From the NCBI RefSeq assembly GCF_000092225.1, contig NC_014158.1, positions 1,736,001-1,800,000 of the forward strand: DNA of 64,000 nt, read 5' to 3'. A program made the translations under genes and the position numbers. Below are positions 61,422 to 64,000 of the stretch, piece by piece (positions within the stretch are counted from its first letter, which is position 1; every line of letters starts with the position of its first letter). This DNA is from Tsukamurella paurometabola DSM 20162 (GTDB taxonomy: Bacteria; Actinomycetota; Actinomycetes; Mycobacteriales; Mycobacteriaceae). Under the pieces are notes generated by a model that had not been told where the DNA came from, did not search any database, and was given only the letters and a program-made list of their open reading frames with translations.

Positions 61422-62408
61422 GTGGCGAAGCTCTTTGCGATCAGTGACCTGCATGTCGGGCACCGCGGAAATGAAGAGATCGTCGACCGGATCCGTCCCG
61501 AGACGCCGGACGACTGGTTGATCTTGGCCGGCGACATCTGCGAGCGCACCGATGCGCTCGACGAGGTGCTGGCGGCCGTCGCTCCCCGATTCGCCACGGT
61601 GATCTGGGTGCCCGGCAATCACGAGTTGTACACCACCGCGAAAGACCCGATGCAGGTCTTCGGGGCTGCGCGGTACGACCATCTCGTCGATCTCTGCCGA
61701 AGCCACGGCGTGCTGACGCCCGAGGATCCGTATCCGGTGTTCGACGACCCCGCCTCGGGACCGGTCACGATCGCCGCGATGTTCCTGCTCTACGACTACA
61801 CCTTCCGCGACCCGGACAAGACCAAGACGCAGGCGCTCGCCGCGGCGCGGGAGAACAATGTGGTCGCCACCGATGAGTTCCTGCTCTCGCCCGAGCCCTA
61901 TGCCACCCGCGACGCGTGGTGCGCCGCTCGATTGGAGTACACCCGGAGGCGGCTCGCGGCACTGCCCGCCGGCTCGCGGACCGTGCTGATCAATCACTGG
62001 CCTCTTCGCCGCGAGCCCACCGAGGTGCTGTTCTACCCTGACTTCGCGCTGTGGTGCGGCACCGTCGAGTCCGCCGACTGGCATCTGCGCTACCGGGCGG
62101 AAGCGGTGGTGTACGGGCACCTGCACATCCCGCGGACCATCTGGTACGACGGCGTCCGGTTCGAGGAGGTGTCGGTGGGCTACCCGCGCGAGTGGAAGCA
62201 GCGAGGACTGCCCGAGCCGCTGCTGCGGCAGATCCTGCCGGCTCCCGAGTACACCGAGGAGTCGTTGGGGGAGTACGGGGTTCATTTCACGGTCGATCCC
62301 GCGGAAGCCGCGAAAGCGCGGCAGCGAGCGGTGAACATGCGTGATGCGGCGCGGGCGCGGGTTGCGCAACGCCGCGCCGCACGCGAGGCTCGGAAGGTGG
62401 AGGAATGA
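61422..62408 (+). CDS. calcineurin-like metallophosphoesterase (Rv2795c-type)
   Basis: 328 residues. All five metal-binding motifs are present: DLH (Asp9, His11), GDICE (Asp38), GNHE (Asn66, His67), the later NHW in LINHWPLRR, and GHLH. The two-metal phosphoesterase core is followed by a basic helical tail (MRDAARARVAQRRAAREARK). It corresponds to M. tuberculosis Rv2795c (PptH), reported to hydrolyse the phosphopantetheine arm from carrier proteins and so oppose PptT. The next gene is pptT, overlapping by ATGA, which fits that pairing. Confidence 0.9.
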   Translation: MAKLFAISDLHVGHRGNEEIVDRIRPETPDDWLILAGDICERTDALDEVLAAVAPRFATVIWVPGNHELYTTAKDPMQVFGAARYDHLVDLCRSHGVLTPEDPYPVFDDPASGPVTIAAMFLLYDYTFRDPDKTKTQALAAARENNVVATDEFLLSPEPYATRDAWCAARLEYTRRRLAALPAGSRTVLINHWPLRREPTEVLFYPDFALWCGTVESADWHLRYRAEAVVYGHLHIPRTIWYDGVRFEEVSVGYPREWKQRGLPEPLLRQILPAPEYTEESLGEYGVHFTVDPAEAAKARQRAVNMRDAARARVAQRRAAREARKVEE

Positions 62409-63076
62409 TTCTGCAGTCGATGCTGCCCCGCGGCGTGGTGGCCCGGGAGGCACAGTCCGACGTGGATGCGCCCCTGCACCCTCGTGAGGCGGCCCAGATC
62501 GCGAAGGCGGTGCCCAAGCGGCAGGCTGAATATACGACGGTCCGCTACCTCGCGCGGGAGGCGTTGGGAGAGCTGGGGATCGGTGACGCGGTGCTGGTGA
62601 AGGGGGAGGGCGGCGGCGTGGACTGGCCACGCAACGTGGTCGGCGCGCTCACGCATTGCGATGGTTACCGCGGTGCGGTGGTCGGTTACCGGATGGGCGT
62701 GCGCACCGTCGGCATCGATGCGGAGCCGCACCTGCCCCTGCCCGATAAGGTGCTTCCCACGGTCTCCGTCGAGTCCGAACGCGAGGTGCTCGCCGGACGC
62801 CCCGATGACGGCCTGCACTGGGATCGACTCCTGTTCTGCGCCAAGGAGGCCACCTACAAGGCGTGGAACCCGATCACGGGCCGGTGGCTCGGCTTCGAGG
62901 ACGCCGAGATCTCCTTCGCACTCGATGACCGCACCGACGACTCCGCCGAGGGCAGGTTCTCCTCCCGCATCCTGATCGATGGGAAGGCCACGGACGGCGG
63001 TCCGCCGGTCGCCTCGTTCGACGGGCGCTGGCGCATCGTCGACGGCCTCATCGTCACCTCGATCGCGGTGGTGTGA
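62405..63076 (+). CDS. pptT: 4'-phosphopantetheinyl transferase PptT
   Basis: 223 residues, Sfp-type. It moves phosphopantetheine from CoA to carrier domains of polyketide synthases, non-ribosomal peptide synthetases and fatty-acid synthase. Metal and CoA motifs are GIDAEP (Asp105) and FCAKEATYK (Glu148, Lys152), with VGALTHCDGYRGAVVG upstream. In mycobacteria it is essential for mycolate and siderophore synthesis. ATG 62405 overlaps the phosphatase stop. Confidence 0.95.
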   Translation: MILQSMLPRGVVAREAQSDVDAPLHPREAAQIAKAVPKRQAEYTTVRYLAREALGELGIGDAVLVKGEGGGVDWPRNVVGALTHCDGYRGAVVGYRMGVRTVGIDAEPHLPLPDKVLPTVSVESEREVLAGRPDDGLHWDRLLFCAKEATYKAWNPITGRWLGFEDAEISFALDDRTDDSAEGRFSSRILIDGKATDGGPPVASFDGRWRIVDGLIVTSIAVV

Positions 63077-63077
63077 G

Positions 63078-63971
63078 GTGGCGTACCTGGAACCGGACGG
63101 CGCCGGACTGATCATCGTCGACAAGCCCGCCGGCCTCACGAGCCATGATGTGGTGGCGCGGTGCCGCCGTGCGATGGGCACCCGCAAGGTGGGCCACGCG
63201 GGCACGCTCGATCCCATGGCCACCGGCGTACTCGTGATCGGAATCGAGCGCGCCACCAAGTTGCTCGGTCATCTGGCGCTCACTACCAAGGCGTATTCGG
63301 CGACCGTCCGGTTGGGCGCCTCGACCTCGACCGACGACGCCGAAGGGGAGATCACCGGCGGCGCAGCGGCCGCGGGACTCTCCGATGCCGACGTGATCGC
63401 GGCGATGGCACCGCTCACCGGTGACATCGAGCAGGTTCCGAGCACCGTCAGCGCCATCAAGGTCGACGGTAAGCGGGCCCATCAGTTGGTGCGCGAGGGC
63501 GCCGATGTGCAGCTCACGGCGCGGCCCGTCCGGGTGGACGAGTTCGCCGCGCATGCATTCCGGCGTGACGGTGACTTCCTCGACGTCGATGTGCACGTGG
63601 AGTGTTCGTCGGGCACCTATGTCAGGGCCCTGGCTCGTGATCTGGGCGCCGCCCTCGGCGTCGGTGGACACCTGACCGCGCTGCGGCGCACCCGCGTCGG
63701 GCCGTACGGTCTCGATCTCGCTGTCACTCTGGACGAGCTGTTCGAAACACCGCGGCTGTCCTATGACATCGATGCCGCGATCGCGACGGGGTTCGCCGTC
63801 CGGGAGATCACCGATGAGCAGGCCGTCGACCTCTCGCTGGGCCGGTGGCTGGACCCGATCGGTATGCCCGGTGTGTACGCGGCCGTGGCTCCCGGTGGGC
63901 GAGCGATCGCGCTGCTCGAGGAATCAGGCAACCGGGCGAGCTCGGTCTTCGTGGTGCGCCCCTCCGCTTGA
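63078..63971 (+). CDS. truB: tRNA pseudouridine-55 synthase
   Basis: 297 residues. Isomerises U55 in the T-loop of tRNAs. The N-terminal KPAGLTSHDVV and HAGTLDPMATGVL, with catalytic Asp45, are diagnostic. VPSTVSAIKVDGKRAHQLVR, CSSGTYVRALARDLG and HLTALRRTRVGPY follow. A C-terminal PUA-like part ends the protein. GTG 63078 starts 1 bp after the pptT stop, so the phosphatase, pptT and truB form one operon. The last 29 bases of the window hold nothing recognisable. Confidence 0.96.
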   Translation: MAYLEPDGAGLIIVDKPAGLTSHDVVARCRRAMGTRKVGHAGTLDPMATGVLVIGIERATKLLGHLALTTKAYSATVRLGASTSTDDAEGEITGGAAAAGLSDADVIAAMAPLTGDIEQVPSTVSAIKVDGKRAHQLVREGADVQLTARPVRVDEFAAHAFRRDGDFLDVDVHVECSSGTYVRALARDLGAALGVGGHLTALRRTRVGPYGLDLAVTLDELFETPRLSYDIDAAIATGFAVREITDEQAVDLSLGRWLDPIGMPGVYAAVAPGGRAIALLEESGNRASSVFVVRPSA

Positions 63972-64000
63972 CGCGCCGACGGACTGTTCCTGGTAACGGG

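Overview
The window is high-GC actinobacterial DNA from a mycolic-acid-type actinomycete of the Mycobacteriales (Tsukamurella, Gordonia or a close relative; the genus is inferred and not decided by the sequence). The gene order follows, with insertions and losses, the Mycobacterium tuberculosis stretch from rpsB (Rv2890c) to truB (Rv2793c): rpsB-tsf, pyrH-frr-cdsA, rlmN, dxr-rip1-ispG, the Rv2864c-type penicillin-binding protein, map, mtr, mqo, a magnesium-chelatase-like gene, cobO-cobB-cysG, efpA, proS, rimP-nusA-ylxR-infB, rbfA-nrnA-dinF, then metallophosphatase-pptT-truB. Mycothione reductase, Rip1, PptT and EfpA homologues support this placement. The M. tuberculosis comparisons are from memory, not from a search.

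Layout. 1-5.3 kb: end of a possible TetR gene, a carboxylesterase diverging from a TetR regulator, and a sodium:alanine symporter gene cut by a complete IS3-family element with a 3-bp target duplication. 5.3-14.6 kb: ribosomal protein S2 and EF-Ts, a VOC/AraC/SGNH-hydrolase group, UMP kinase, ribosome recycling factor, CDP-diglyceride synthase, an MFS exporter, a LapA-type membrane protein and RlmN. 14.6-23.6 kb: small membrane and hypothetical proteins, the dxr-rip1-ispG run (isoprenoid synthesis and intramembrane proteolysis), a GNAT protein, a K+-channel-like protein, an SDR and a frameshifted thiolase. 23.6-33.6 kb: a lipoprotein PBP, map-cobQ, two alpha/beta hydrolases, mycothione reductase followed by a 33-residue Cys-rich metallothionein-like gene, and malate:quinone oxidoreductase. 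33.6-44.8 kb: a cobalamin/siroheme cluster, two tandem EfpA-like exporters with very long proline-rich tails, and yaaA. 44.8-58.6 kb: proS, a DUF222-HNH gene, a repeat-rich DUF4190 protein, a ferritin-like/lipoprotein pair, then the translation operon rimP-nusA-ylxR-infB-DUF503-rbfA-nrnA-MATE. 58.6-64 kb: fmdB-fmdA, a small HNH protein, a voltage-sensor-like protein without a pore, metallophosphatase, pptT and truB.

A pattern runs through the whole window. At 27 starts a TAnnnT hexamer lies 6-8 bases before the start codon, the arrangement of leaderless transcripts known from mycobacteria. Genes with strong Shine-Dalgarno sequences (rpsB, tsf, ispG, rimP, infB, fmdA) lack it. Several divergent gene pairs use this layout in intergenic gaps of only 25-41 bp, and at yaaA/proS the two -10 boxes overlap.

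Most notable are the unlisted metallothionein-like peptide gene beside mycothione reductase, the duplicated long-tailed EfpA pair with a 56-bp identical island, the overlapping divergent leaderless promoters, the alpha/beta hydrolase with Gly at the nucleophile position, and the voltage-sensor-only membrane protein. No tRNA, rRNA, CRISPR array or prophage was seen, and no gene-free stretch exceeds about 265 bp.
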